Position numbers and translations under genes: made by a program. A stretch of DNA of 64,000 nucleotides from Rhabdornis inornatus (lineage: Eukaryota; Chordata; Aves; Passeriformes; Rhabdornithidae), in NCBI GenBank assembly GCA_013397075.1, contig VWZS01003477.1, positions 62,001 through 126,000 of the forward strand, written 5' to 3'. Within the stretch, counting starts at the first letter, position 1; the number at the start of each line of letters is the position of its first letter. The notes beneath the pieces were generated by a model. It was not told the DNA's origin. It did no database searches and saw only the letters and a program-made list of their open reading frames with translations. Of this stretch, positions 25,869 to 38,050 are shown in pieces.

Positions 25869-26911
25869 AATTAATAATTTATCATTGTCTTTCTATAATA
25901 CTTCTTAACATATTGTAGCAAGCTCCACTGCTTTGAACTTGAACCAATCCCATGTAAAATTACATACATTTCAGCTTGTTAATGAGCATACTCTTTAAGA
26001 CCATGAGCAGGAATATACTGAAATTCATCTAAATAATATAATGACATTAATCTAAAAATGAATGTCTGCAAAATTTGCCAGCTTCTCTGTTTCTTATGTT
26101 ACAGAATAATATCTCAGAACATCTGATTTCTTAATAATTCCCCTTTTCCAGGAATATTAGTTATTTTACTTCCCCCAAAGAAGTTAAACTCAAGTACAAT
26201 ATTGTAGATGGGTGTGTGTGATCCACAGCCTATATATTTAACCAAACTAGGAAGGAGGATGCAATTTGTCTGACACATTTATTTCCATTTGCAAACATCA
26301 GCTTCAATACACCTGCTCTTTTTGATAATGGAGTATGAAGTCAATGTGACTGCTGAGGTATAACAGAGTCTTTTCTGAATAAAAGTGCTATTAGGGTCCA
26401 TTTGTCTTTTGTAATTTCTATTAAATTAATTAATTACAAAAATTCACAAATATAAATTTCAACAATTCATCTTGCAACAGGAACAGATTAAATATCTTTA
26501 GATGGAAGTGAAATTTGTAAGTTAATGAGTCATTTTAAAATGAGCTCCCATTCACATTGATTTTGTGCCTCACTGCCATAGAAATAGGTACTGCCAAGAT
26601 ATGTCTGTTTGGACCAGCTGTCTCATTGCATATACAACACATGTTCCATTAAAAAGAAGATTTTTGCTGAGCCCATTCAAGTATGCATTTCAAAGTTGGT
26701 TGTAGAATTGTTGTACTCCCTGTTGCTTTAACAAAGGAGCAGATGAGTGACTGCGAATTTATTTCTTCCCTATTTTCTATTGAAGAGATTATTTTGGTCA
26801 AAGAGTAATATTCTTCTCTATGAATGTCAGATCAGGAACCAGCTCAGAAATCAGTTCTTGACCTTGCACAAGGCCCCTACAGAGACAGTAGTGCTGTATT
26901 GATGCTGTGGC
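25832..26911 (+). repeat. First copy of a 1080-base assembly duplication
   Basis: This block is repeated at 27137-28216 at a constant offset of 1305. I compared the two along their whole length and saw no indel and a single difference, C at 26754 against T at 28059. The block stops immediately before the single N at 26912, while the second copy runs on into further unique sequence. The copy boundaries coincide exactly with the Ns. The simplest reading is two overlapping contigs that were scaffolded but not merged. The sequence itself is ordinary AT-rich DNA. Confidence 0.96.
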
Positions 26912-26912
26912 N
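26912..26912. other. Single-N assembly join
   Basis: One N between the end of the first duplicated copy and an unrelated CR1 fragment. A one-base N is a common placeholder when the estimated gap is zero or negative. I read it as a contig boundary, not an ambiguous base call. Confidence 0.9.
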
Positions 26913-27135
26913 AGACATTTTTCCCTAAACCAGGTTGCTCAGAGCCCCATTCAACCTGGCCTTGAATACTTTCAGGGAGGGGCACCCACAGCTTCTCTGG
27001 ACAACCTGTTCCAGCGCCTCACTATCCTCGTAATCAAGAACTTCTTCCAAATATCTAATCTAAACCTACTCATTTTCAATGTAAAGCCATTCCCTCTTGT
27101 CCCATTACTGTATGCCTTTGTAAAAAGTCCCTCTC
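26913..27135 (-). mobile_element. CR1 LINE fragment, minus strand, probably misplaced
   Basis: The plus strand reads as the reverse complement of a CR1 3' UTR: CCAGGTTGCTCAGAGCCCCA near the left end, GGACAACCTGTTCCAGCG near 27000, and finally AAAAAGTCCCTCTC at the right end. Both ends are Ns, so this is an isolated 223-base contig. It aligns to about 640-875 of the large CR1 in this window. The next expected CR1 bases appear at 28594, after the third N, and not in the sequence that follows here. The terminal 90 or so bases of the CR1 3' end are missing on the left. Confidence 0.92.
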
Positions 27136-27136
27136 N
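27136..27136. other. Single-N assembly join
   Basis: One N between the CR1 fragment and the second copy of the duplicated block, which begins at the very next base. It marks a contig boundary. Confidence 0.9.
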
Positions 27137-28216
27137 TGCTGCTTCACCTTGCAAACACTGTTTCTTTAATTGAAATTAATAATTTATCATTGTCTTTCTA
27201 TAATACTTCTTAACATATTGTAGCAAGCTCCACTGCTTTGAACTTGAACCAATCCCATGTAAAATTACATACATTTCAGCTTGTTAATGAGCATACTCTT
27301 TAAGACCATGAGCAGGAATATACTGAAATTCATCTAAATAATATAATGACATTAATCTAAAAATGAATGTCTGCAAAATTTGCCAGCTTCTCTGTTTCTT
27401 ATGTTACAGAATAATATCTCAGAACATCTGATTTCTTAATAATTCCCCTTTTCCAGGAATATTAGTTATTTTACTTCCCCCAAAGAAGTTAAACTCAAGT
27501 ACAATATTGTAGATGGGTGTGTGTGATCCACAGCCTATATATTTAACCAAACTAGGAAGGAGGATGCAATTTGTCTGACACATTTATTTCCATTTGCAAA
27601 CATCAGCTTCAATACACCTGCTCTTTTTGATAATGGAGTATGAAGTCAATGTGACTGCTGAGGTATAACAGAGTCTTTTCTGAATAAAAGTGCTATTAGG
27701 GTCCATTTGTCTTTTGTAATTTCTATTAAATTAATTAATTACAAAAATTCACAAATATAAATTTCAACAATTCATCTTGCAACAGGAACAGATTAAATAT
27801 CTTTAGATGGAAGTGAAATTTGTAAGTTAATGAGTCATTTTAAAATGAGCTCCCATTCACATTGATTTTGTGCCTCACTGCCATAGAAATAGGTACTGCC
27901 AAGATATGTCTGTTTGGACCAGCTGTCTCATTGCATATACAACACATGTTCCATTAAAAAGAAGATTTTTGCTGAGCCCATTCAAGTATGCATTTCAAAG
28001 TTGGTTGTAGAATTGTTGTACTCCCTGTTGCTTTAACAAAGGAGCAGATGAGTGACTGTGAATTTATTTCTTCCCTATTTTCTATTGAAGAGATTATTTT
28101 GGTCAAAGAGTAATATTCTTCTCTATGAATGTCAGATCAGGAACCAGCTCAGAAATCAGTTCTTGACCTTGCACAAGGCCCCTACAGAGACAGTAGTGCT
28201 GTATTGATGCTGTGGC
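27137..28216 (+). repeat. Second copy of the 1080-base assembly duplication
   Basis: Matches 25832-26911 base for base except at 28059. The copy starts at the first base after the N at 27136, and its last base corresponds to the last base before the N at 26912. The sequence then continues without a break into unique DNA at 28217. In the merged model this is the prefix of the contig that overlaps the preceding contig. Confidence 0.96.
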
Positions 28217-28592
28217 TGCTTTCTTTTGTTCTGAGTGTCCCAAAAGGTCTCACACCAAGAAACAGACCCTTACGAAAAAAACCAAGAGTAGCCACACAAG
28301 AGAAAAATAGAGTAGAAGGGGATGAAGTGTTGTGATGGCCTGGAGACCACCTCCATATCAGACTAGTGCTATAAGAATAGATTTCTGTTTGGGTGACAGT
28401 GGAAATTGCTGATGATTCTGACCTATAGCATGTAAGTAAACATTTCAAAAGACTAAAAACTTAAATTCAAACAGAAAGCCTCAGAGTTATCTGAAACTGT
28501 AGTTCTACAGTTCCAGATGCCTTTTAATGAGAGACAAAGCATTCTACTGTCCACAGGCTTAAATTACATATAGATTTTATATATATATATAT
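28217..28592. other. Unique AT-rich DNA ending in a TA repeat
   Basis: This is the unique continuation of the contig that starts at 27137. No gene is seen. It ends in a (TA)n run (about 28578-28592) directly before an N. That is a likely reason the assembly broke there. Confidence 0.7.
28578..28592 (+). repeat. (TA)n microsatellite at a contig end
   Basis: About seven TA units abutting the N at 28593. The true length is unknown because the contig stops here. Confidence 0.88.
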
Positions 28593-28593
28593 N
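28593..28593. other. Single-N assembly join
   Basis: One N between the TA repeat and the interior of a CR1 element. The element's 3' part is absent here but present at 26913-27135, so real sequence is missing at this join. Confidence 0.9.
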
Positions 28594-28745
28594 TTCTGTA
28601 GCCCCCTTTAGGTACTGGAAAGTGCTCCCCACAGCCTGCTCTTCTCCAGGCTGAACAACCCCAGCTCTCTCAGCCTGTCTCCGTAGAAGAGTTGCTCCAG
28701 CCCTCTGAGCATCTTTGTGGCTCTTCCCTGGAGTTGTTCCAACAG
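28594..28745 (-). mobile_element. CR1 LINE fragment, minus strand, continuation of 26913-27135
   Basis: The plus strand reads GTAGCCCCCTTTAGGTACTGG, then CTTCTCCAGGCTGAACAACC, then CAGCTCTCTCAGCCTGTCTC. This is the reverse complement of the CR1 segment immediately 5' (in element sense) of the piece at 26913-27135. The same order is seen in the large CR1 at about 880-1020, around GATTGAACAGGCCCAGCTCC. The left end is cut by the N. Similarity ends after TGTTCCAAC, the 5'-truncation point. With the missing piece restored, the element would be about 400-500 bases long. Confidence 0.9.
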
Positions 28746-31497
28746 TGAGTGTCGTGTAGATCTGAAGTAGAATTTCCAAGCTGAAATTATTGAATAAACA
28801 CACTTAAAAATCAGAGTGATAAAAACACAGCTTTTTAAATTTAACACTCAAACTTCATCACCTAGACTGTTAAGTTTGCTTTGTTGAATTCAGAGTAAGT
28901 TTTCTGCCCTGGAAATATATGTTACTGCAGCTATTTACTTTGGGTTTTTTCCATGTTGCATTACAACTAAATATATATTATCACTGAGATACTCTCTTCT
29001 GCCAATGGAGCAGAGCGAAAAGAACTCACTACAGCTAGGATAAGTGTGATTTTTTTATTATTTAGTATGCACCCAGAATAGTTTATAGCTGGCTACAAAA
29101 AAAAAATGTGTAGGGTAAAAAACCTATTTTAAAAAGTCACTACTTTTTAACTAATAATATTAATAATTGGGAAAATTAATAGGACATTGTAGCAAGACTT
29201 TCAAGGGCCAGGAAGTCAAGGACAATTATTCATTTAGTTGTTGCAGTAATTTAGTTAATTAGATTTTTTTTTCTCTACTTAATTTTTTTCTAAAAAAGAT
29301 TTTCTTTCTGGTTAAATTAATTCTTTACATAAATATGTGATAGTGAGAGCAGAAAAAATGTATTTTCCATTAGAAATTCATATTCCATGATAATGAAAAC
29401 GCTTTTTTATTTGAAGAATAAAATATATTACTTTCTCTACCACCATAATCTTAAAAATAAGTGGGTTGTGAAAAAATTATCTGTTCAATAAAAATAAAAT
29501 GAGCAGTCTCTTTTTTCTGCTTTATAGTGGTATGTGCTTAGCCTAGTAATATATTAAGCTCATTTTTGTTATGGAAAAATTGAACAAAACCTCACATATT
29601 TATCAGTTCATGCTTGTGCTGAGCTTGAGTGCTGCTCTGGTCATGCCCTCTGTGAAGATGCCCACTTGGATAACTGAGCTTGGTTTATTTTTGTGATTTT
29701 ATCAAGAAACCCCTTGAAAAGCCAATCTTACCCGGAGATTTTCCATCACAGTTATATGCAGAGCAAATTACTCATTGAACACTGACCAAGATTAATTTTC
29801 TGTAGTGACTTTTTGAAACGTTTTAAGAGAAAGAGACAAGATTTTAACCGATTATATTGTCGTTTCTTTACTTGCTGTTTTATATTTCCATCTAGCAATT
29901 ATGGATGCAAATTAATTAGCAAAAAACTTTGTTTGGGAATATTACTGGATGCTCAAACTATGTTGGAAAGAATGTCTCACCCGTATGTGCATATGTGCCC
30001 ATGAGGAGGCTCTTCCTCCTCTCTGTGTTATCACAAGCCATACAGGGCACAGCTTTTGTGTGAAAGAAAACTTCGCAAAAATATGAAGTTCCAGACTTTC
30101 ATGTCTCTCAAAAAAGTAAAATTTAGGCATTTCACCTGGTGGAATCAATGAAGAAAAAATTTGTATTGCCACATTATCAACAAAATGGTCATCACTGTCT
30201 TTCATAGCAAAAGTCCAAAACCAAGAAAGTTGCCATCTCTGTGGAATTCACTTTGTTTATTCCAAGGAGAAGGAAGTTTGACATCTTACCCTAGAGAGTG
30301 GGGTGGAAATGTAGACTGCTGAAAGATGCGGTCATCCCATCATCCTTCTGAGGTAATTGGCCCAGGAACAAAAGTGCTTCACTTGTTTTCTCATAGTATT
30401 TTAATTTAGGTTGTTTGCAAAATATTATTTTTAAAGGAAGATTGATGGTTTCAAACTTTTCATATTACTGAATTAACAAGCAATGAACATCATTAAATTT
30501 TTTTACCAAATACAGTCATTATTTGAAATCTCTTGACTTGGTGATCTTGAAAGAAATGAAGGAGGATAGAGGCTTGCTTTATATCTCCTGTCCCCTTTTC
30601 CTCTTAAGGGTCTAACCAACAGTTTTAAGGGTTTCATATGAATTGCTAGTATGAAGCAATTTAATGGGACATTTGAAGCTATAGCAATTGCTTTTAACAC
30701 AAAGGGAAACTTTTTATTGAAAAAGAAATACTAAAATCAATATAAAATAAATAAGCAAGTTGAAAATAAATTAAAACTGATATTTTTAGGTTGGAGATAA
30801 ATGAAGGAATTGGTTTCTAACACAATTTAATGTAGAGAGAAAAAACAAAGTATATGAAGAAAATTTTTTCAAATATATCAGAAGACAAAAACCAGTGACT
30901 TGGAAGAATTATTCCAGGAAAAAAATATTAAATAATATAACTATCTAAAAACAGACAGCAGATCTTTTTCCCCTGGACTCATGCTGACTAGAAAAAGTAC
31001 ACTGAACCCATTTCTACTGTGAGTCTGGAAAAAGCAGACAGAAACCAAGAGCATATAATCCTGCAATAAGAAAGAAAGAAAAAAACAATAGTTAAGCAGT
31101 GTGAGAACATATATCAAAAGTATGAAAACTTAATACTTCTGCACAAATCAGAAAAATCTTCGCAATTTGCTTTTCCAGGTTCTGCTGTCCAAATATAAAA
31201 GAGAAATTTTATCTGTAATGAAAATACTATAAAAAGTATGAGCAAAATTAGCTGTCATGTAAGAAATTCAAATGAGGATATAAAGTGCATAGGATTTTAC
31301 ATTACAAGAGGCCTGAGACTCTTAGACTCTCTGGAATAGAAAAATTGAAATATATAATGATTTATATCAAACATTTTATACAGAGCAAGACTTATCTAGT
31401 AATACCAATAGTATGCAGTCATATGAAATTTGTCACCCGGAATGTATGTCCAAATGTGGAAACAATCAGATCAAACCTTTCAGGATAAAATCTTTAC

Positions 31498-31518
31498 TTT
31501 GGTTGGTTGGTTGGTTTG
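31498..31518 (+). repeat. (TTGG)n microsatellite
   Basis: Four to five tandem TTGG units. Short simple repeat. Confidence 0.88.
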
Positions 31519-31889
31519 AGCTTTTAAAAATACCATAGAAATGTTATCTTCTCTATATTCAAATGAAAACACTTACTCATCCAAGGATTTTCCAACAGAC
31601 ATATAATCCCAAAAATTTTTTCTATTTTATACTGGTCTTCTCCAAGCACTATCTTAATTATTATGTATTTCTAGCTCCTCTTATGTCCCTCTGACAAATG
31701 TCATACTGACAAAATAAAAGTGAAAAGAAGGCTTTCTGATTATAATACCTCATGTGTATTCTTCTTTGTAGTGTGTAAGTAAAAGCTCATTTTTAGGAAT
31801 ACAAGCTTAGTTTTAACCTTTTAACCTTAGTTTTACCAATTTCTGCAAACAATTTCTGCAAAATGGAATTGCAAAAGGATGAAGCACTT

Positions 31890-31932
31890 ATATAGATATT
31901 ATATATATTATGTAATGCATATAATATATAAG
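31890..31932. repeat. AT-rich imperfect palindrome
   Basis: Two TA-rich arms, TTATATATATTATG on the left and CATATAATATATAA on the right, flank a few bases and could pair with small slippage. It looks like decayed TA microsatellite sequence, not a designed structure. Confidence 0.6.
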
Positions 31933-34900
31933 ATATATTACGACATATAATTATATTGTGATGAAGAGTCCAATCTGCTGGGATATTTTGCTCTCAAAAT
32001 TACATGAATTTTATCTTTGCAAGAGCTTTGATTTTTTTATGGTCTTTGCAAATGAAATATGTAAAAGTGCTTTTCTTATATAGTTCAATTCTAAGCACGG
32101 ATGATTTTGACAAAAACACAAGCAATACATAAATACTTTGTCCCCGGACTTGTGTTTGGGAGCTGGTACACCTTCTCATTCAGGTAAAATAAACCTTGAT
32201 AAAACTATATACCTTTGAACAAAGCCATGCCTTGAAAAGCCATTTCCTTTTTTGAATCCTGTCTCTGTGCTTTCCATTGGCACATCCAGAGGGTAAAATT
32301 TTGTAAGGACAACTAGGGTACTATTTCACTGTCCTTTTAGAAATCTTGAGTTCACCATGCATCGGAATTTCTGTCTCACCACACCATCAAGCTGGAATTC
32401 TCATGTGTGCCCAGAGATTCCATAGGAGAAAATGTTTCAAATCAGAGCATTGGCACACTTCAGCATCACTAAAGGTGTCCTTGGGAGCTTGGAACTCAGG
32501 CTCCTGCAAAACACATTGGTTTCCTTGAGCGTATAGGAGGTAGATGGTAAAGAATCACTTCCATGGCTGAGAAGGGTCAATAAACACACAAAACGAGTTT
32601 TCAGCAAAAGCTCTTTTTTTTAATTTTTTCAGACCACTTGAATAAGGCACAATATTTTTTTACAGGTCTCCATCACTCTTCCTCTTCCATTCTTCTACAA
32701 TCAAGGGAGTATCAAGGAAAACTATTCTGAGATCAGAAATTCTCTTTCTGCTCATCCACTCAGGCACACACAGAAGATCAAATCCCACCAATAAACTCAG
32801 TGAAAAGGACTGATTTGAAGGGGGTTTCACTCAGTTTAAGATATATTGTTCTTGGAAGATATTTTTAAAAGTCTTTAGGAATGTTCACAGTTTGGAATTT
32901 AGTCCTTTATATGGCTAAGAACAGCTGAGCAGCAACTTTAAATTTACCAGTGCCCAAATATTAGAAGCAGATAGCTAGAAGCAGGCAATTGTCATTTAAA
33001 GGTCAAGTCCCAAAATACCAAGGTGCTGGATGCTTGCATCATGAAATGCTGTTAATTCTCCATTAATCATCAATGGATTAGCCACATTATGGATTTACTT
33101 GCTCCTGATTTCTCTCGAGGCACTTGGCTGGAGCCCAGTATTGCCAATAATGTAACATAGAGTATGTATTGCTGCAACTAGACCCTACTGTGCAATTGGC
33201 AATTAGCATCTATTACACTTAGTAGTTAACGTGTCAAACATATCTATAGCTAAGTGATTAATTTTGACAATTAATATGTGTAGCTTTTAGCATTACACAT
33301 TATTGGTGCCACCATCAATACTGGTTCTTCTGGTTTATTTCCACCTCTTATTTCAAAGTGGCTGGGTGAGTAGATCTCATCCCTTCAGACTAAGGTTAGA
33401 GGCTTATGTTATCAAATAGCCAGTTTAGAATCAGCTCCTCTTCTACACACCTAGGGATTTCAAAAGATTTTCCACATAAGAGATGAACTAGGAAAATAAA
33501 ATAATACAGGCTCCAAAGACTATCGAGATTTGTTCAAAACAGACCAGAAAAGGTAAGATGTTCAAAAACATCCTAATGTTTTTGACTATCACTAGGTTTA
33601 CACTACACTAAAAGAATTCCCTGTTATTTTCTCCAATAAAGTGGCACATTGAGTTTAATTCCAGTGAAAAAGGTTATATATTTTCTAATGAGATAAGGTA
33701 GAATTGTTTTCTCATTAGCTTTGTTTTGAGAATGTACAAGTATGCACCATATTTTTTAGAGTGAAACAGAAATTTCCTATTTTTATGCATAAATTAGCAC
33801 ATATTTCACCAACATCTGGCTTTACTTTGCTTTAGATGGGTTAAGACATTTAAAGACTAGCTGTATTCTCTTCTTCCTTGTATTCATCAGAAGTTTCTCT
33901 GGGACATCTTCATTTATTTAGTGAAATTATTCCTTGCTAGATCTGACACAATTCATCACCCACAGCAACTTCCTGTAGATGATTTAATGGAAACTCTTTT
34001 TAAAATTCAGTAATAGACTCTGCACACATTATTAGTATGTATTTAAATATACTCCTAAGATCACAAAGACACGCAGAGAAAACACTGAAAATTTGAGTAA
34101 ATATTAATGTTTATATCAATTCCTTCAACTTTTGTCCATTGCCTCATTGCAGAATGCCAAATGTTTCCTCACCAGAATTTCAAGCTAGCAAAACTATCAA
34201 GAATTTGATTTGAATGAATCCAACAAAATTCCTGTGGTGTCAGTCAAAGAAAACCATAGTAGAGCAGCACTTGTGGGGCAACTCTTAAGGTGAAAGGGGG
34301 AACATATTTGTTATACAAGCATCCTCCCACCTGTGCTCTGAAACACAGAATGTGTCAGGCAATCAATACAAAAGTGACCTACTCTTTTGTTCTTTTCTAA
34401 AAGCTGTCATTTCCTCTGCAGTGACAGACCAAGTGCATGTCACAGCCCTGGGAAATTATGTACTGATGCTTCCATGTTCTGCATGGTTGGAGCTGCTTTT
34501 ACCCTCATGGTTTTTCTTGTGGGTCCAACAAATGCAGTTATGTTATGAATGAGTGCTATCCATGGGAACAGTTGTCCCTGTGCCCTCTGTCAGACCCAAC
34601 AACAGCATTCTTTTGTACATAGTGAAGCCCACAGGCTTTTAGCAACTGGCAGTACAGAATGTCAGGTAATGGAAGATACAATAGTCCCATGCTTCTGTTT
34701 AGTGCCACACTTTTTCACTTACAATACAAATAGGAAAAAAATTAATGATGACAAGAGAGTTAAATCTATATTAAATAACATATATCTTTAATGTTCTTCT
34801 CTAAGATAAACTGAAAAATAATCAACATAAAGGTGCTAAAAATATTCTTATACCAGAATATAATGAGTCATCATATACTACACATAGGTTTAGCTTATAT

Positions 34901-37900
34901 AAGTTTGTAATGTTGTATTTAGATAAAAGTGAATTTCATAACACAGTAAGCACAACAATCAGCAAGATACTATGAAAAAGAAGGGAACTAGAAAGCAGCT
35001 TAATTACCAGTCAATAGTTTCTTTCAAAATCACACTTTGTGTTCATATACAATTTCCTAAACATATTTTTGAATAGTGAAGAATTTGATAAATATTTTCT
35101 GTCATGTCAAAACTAATATTGAATAGCACTTTTCCAGTATCTCTAATGTTGTACTCCTTTTCTTTAAAAGCTTACGTGAAATATAGGGAGCCATTTGAAT
35201 TCCAAACCCAGTTCTAATCTGTCGGCCAGTCAATTTTAATGTATCTTTTTATCCAATAACTCTCTTACACCAAGCATCCAATATCCATCATTTGTTGTGC
35301 TAAAAAACAACAGATGTTTTAAAACCCTGCAGCAAATGTTTAAACTTCCAAATGAGAGCTAAAAATAAAGGCAATCAAAGCACTTTGGAGGATTTAAATT
35401 ATACATAAAATATAAATCCAAGGCTCATGGTCATGCAGACTAAGCAGTCCCTTTATATTCTGTTGTCTGTAGATGCAGACAGGTTACAGAGCCTTTTCCA
35501 TGCACAACAGATTTCAGAAACAGAATCACAGTGTGAAACGAAATTGAACATCCTTATTTGATATTACTGTGCTGAAGGCAAGTTATCTAGAAGGTCAATA
35601 TAACTCAGTGCATAAAAAATGCTTGTATCATCTAATGATAAATATATTGTGTGTTAATCCCTGAATTTACCTCACTCTTCACAGCTGCAAAACACTGCAG
35701 CTTAGAGAGAAGGTAGCAAAACCCCCATCTCTTATTCATATCTGTATTTGTGCATCCACTTATGTACATCTCAGTCTGTCTTGGGACTGTATATGGGTAA
35801 CCAAGGTCAAGAGGACAGAATTTGTAAAAAATGTTAGGATGAAAGACTTTTATTCGGCAGACTGCCAGAAATTTCTTTTTGGATCTGCAGCTACAGTACA
35901 GCAATAGAGAGAACCACCTATTCTTGAAAGGGCAATAGACTAGGGTCTTCCCACACGTGTATGTAGCTGCTGTGGTAAAGTAATACATGTGTATCATAAA
36001 TGCTAATTTTTAAAGAAAAATTACATGTACAGTTTACAGCACTCCTAAGTTTTTTCATCATGTCCATCAGCTATGTGCAAAGGTTTTTTTTCCTCTGTTA
36101 TTTGGGAACAGATGTAGAAAAGAATACAAATTCTCTCTACTGAAGATTTAGTCAGTGAAATGCATAAATTGATTTTTAGGATCCTAAAAGTGATTTTTAG
36201 GCTTGTCCGTTCCATTAAGTGTCAGGGATCTCAACAGAGATATCTGATACTTGAGAGACAGTAACTGACACAAACAGTCAGTTTCAGGAAATCCAGGTAA
36301 TTATACCATGATAGGACATAATTCATGAGTCTGCTGAATAGTACATAAATAGCATGAAGGAAATTTGGTGAGATAAAATAAGAAATGGTTGCCATATTAA
36401 CATAAAGGTAAGGATTATTTCGGAGTACCTGCCATGGATAGAAACAAATATTCTTTGTACTTTAAAAGGGAATATGTATTTCTGGGTATAGAAGCTCAGT
36501 AGAATAAGGGTTTTTTCAGACTTGTATCTCCTGCCTACCCAAATGAGGAAGGGAGATGATTAAGTCGAGGGTTTTTCATTATAGATGGTAGAATAAGCCA
36601 GAGCACTGTGCATAATGTGTTAATGAGAGGCTTTTTGCATATATTTCCAATGAAAGAAAAGTACAGTCCCACTGTCATCCAACAATGATAGGGGACAACG
36701 TTTGTGTTAGGGACAATGTCTTGACTGACGCATTTCACAGATACATTGTGAAACTGAGCTTGATAGACTATCAGAGACCACTCTAAACCAGTGACTTGAG
36801 AAAAGTGCACAGACCAGGAAGATACATAAGCACTATGAACAGCACATCTCTAAGATCCTGAAGTAAGAAACCAGTTTGTTCCTTATGCCTACAGCATTAG
36901 GGCAAGTTAGAAGAGCCATATTACCATTCACAGAAATACTGCTACATTACAGATTTAATTCCCCTACAGACAGAGGTATCCCACAGAGAAGCATTGGCTC
37001 ACAAAATATGTTCTTCCATTCTGACACATGAAGCTCATACTAGATGCCACATACTTAGGGTTGGTACCTTTTGTTTTGCACAATGTTCTTTTCTTTTCCT
37101 AGTGTTTTTCCAAAGAGTAGTGCTTCTACTAACACAAAGTACTAGATGGCAGCAAAATGCTTTTAAATACCTGCTGGACTGTCATCATAGCCTGTATCCA
37201 TTTATCACACCCTGTCTGTGCTCTCACTCTCAAAAGAGCATATTACTCTTACTGTTGTATTCTTGGCTCCCTGTTTGGTGACCTCTCTTGCCTCCTGCAT
37301 CATTCTTACAGCTGTCAGAGGATCACAGACAGAGTTTGAATCACAAGGATCACAGTGCTGAAAAAGTGATGCATTGTATGAGACACTTCTAGAGTGATCT
37401 TTCTATGCCACCACATTAGGTCAGCTTCAGTGCCAGTTTCAGATCCTGCATTTCAAGACAAGTTGTGAGACAGCAGGAAAAATAAGTCTAGCAATCTGTG
37501 CATCTGGTCAAAATACATGAACTTAGGGGAAACATTGAAGGCATTAAATGGGCCAGCATGACCTGCAAAGGACAAGTACATAAAAAGTAACTTTAAAAAG
37601 GCAAGGAAAACACTTTTTCTCTTATCTACTCTGGATATAATAGGAACCAGTGGGATTACAGTGCAGAAGAGCTGAAAACAGGGAAAACTTTTTAAGCGTA
37701 GGGATATCTTAGCACTTAAAAAGTGGAATGTGCAATCATAAAATTGATGTAATTCAAGTTTAAACAAATTCCCACTGTCATGCTTCAGAAATACATATTT
37801 TGGGGTTCCACTTGGAGGAATGTGATATCTATGCAATGCCCTGAATCCTATACCTATTTTGATGATGCCAATCCAGTTGTGGGTGAAGACAATTTAACCC

Positions 37901-38034
37901 TTCAGAGTTGTCTGCTTCTGGCAAAGGAGGAGAGTTAAGGCAATGCAGATAATCTGTGTTAAACTGTCAGCACACTAAAATCACCACAGAGAACAAGCAA
38001 TCAGTATTGAATCACCTGGCTGCAGATTTCACAA

Positions 38035-38050
38035 TCAATTAATTAATTAA
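38035..38050 (+). repeat. (AATT)n short tandem repeat
   Basis: About four AATT units. A similar short run occurs at 26425-26437 inside the duplicated block. Confidence 0.8.

Noticed and set aside
26907..27173. Plus-strand open frame of 88 codons containing two unknown residues
   Set aside because: It crosses both single-N joins and runs through an antisense CR1 fragment. It exists only because of the scaffolding.
25832..28216. A genuine recent tandem duplication with a CR1 inserted between copies
   Set aside because: Copy boundaries coincide to the base with the Ns, and the intervening CR1 piece continues after the third N. Both point to an assembly artefact.
35632..35997. Minus-strand open frame of 121 codons
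   Set aside because: No recognisable domain. Its Cys/Tyr-rich composition follows from base content, and there are no supporting splice or promoter signals.
37453..37836. Minus-strand open frame of 127 codons
   Set aside because: It is Phe/Leu/Ser-rich with no motif, no signal peptide and no good splice context. It is consistent with chance in AT-rich DNA.
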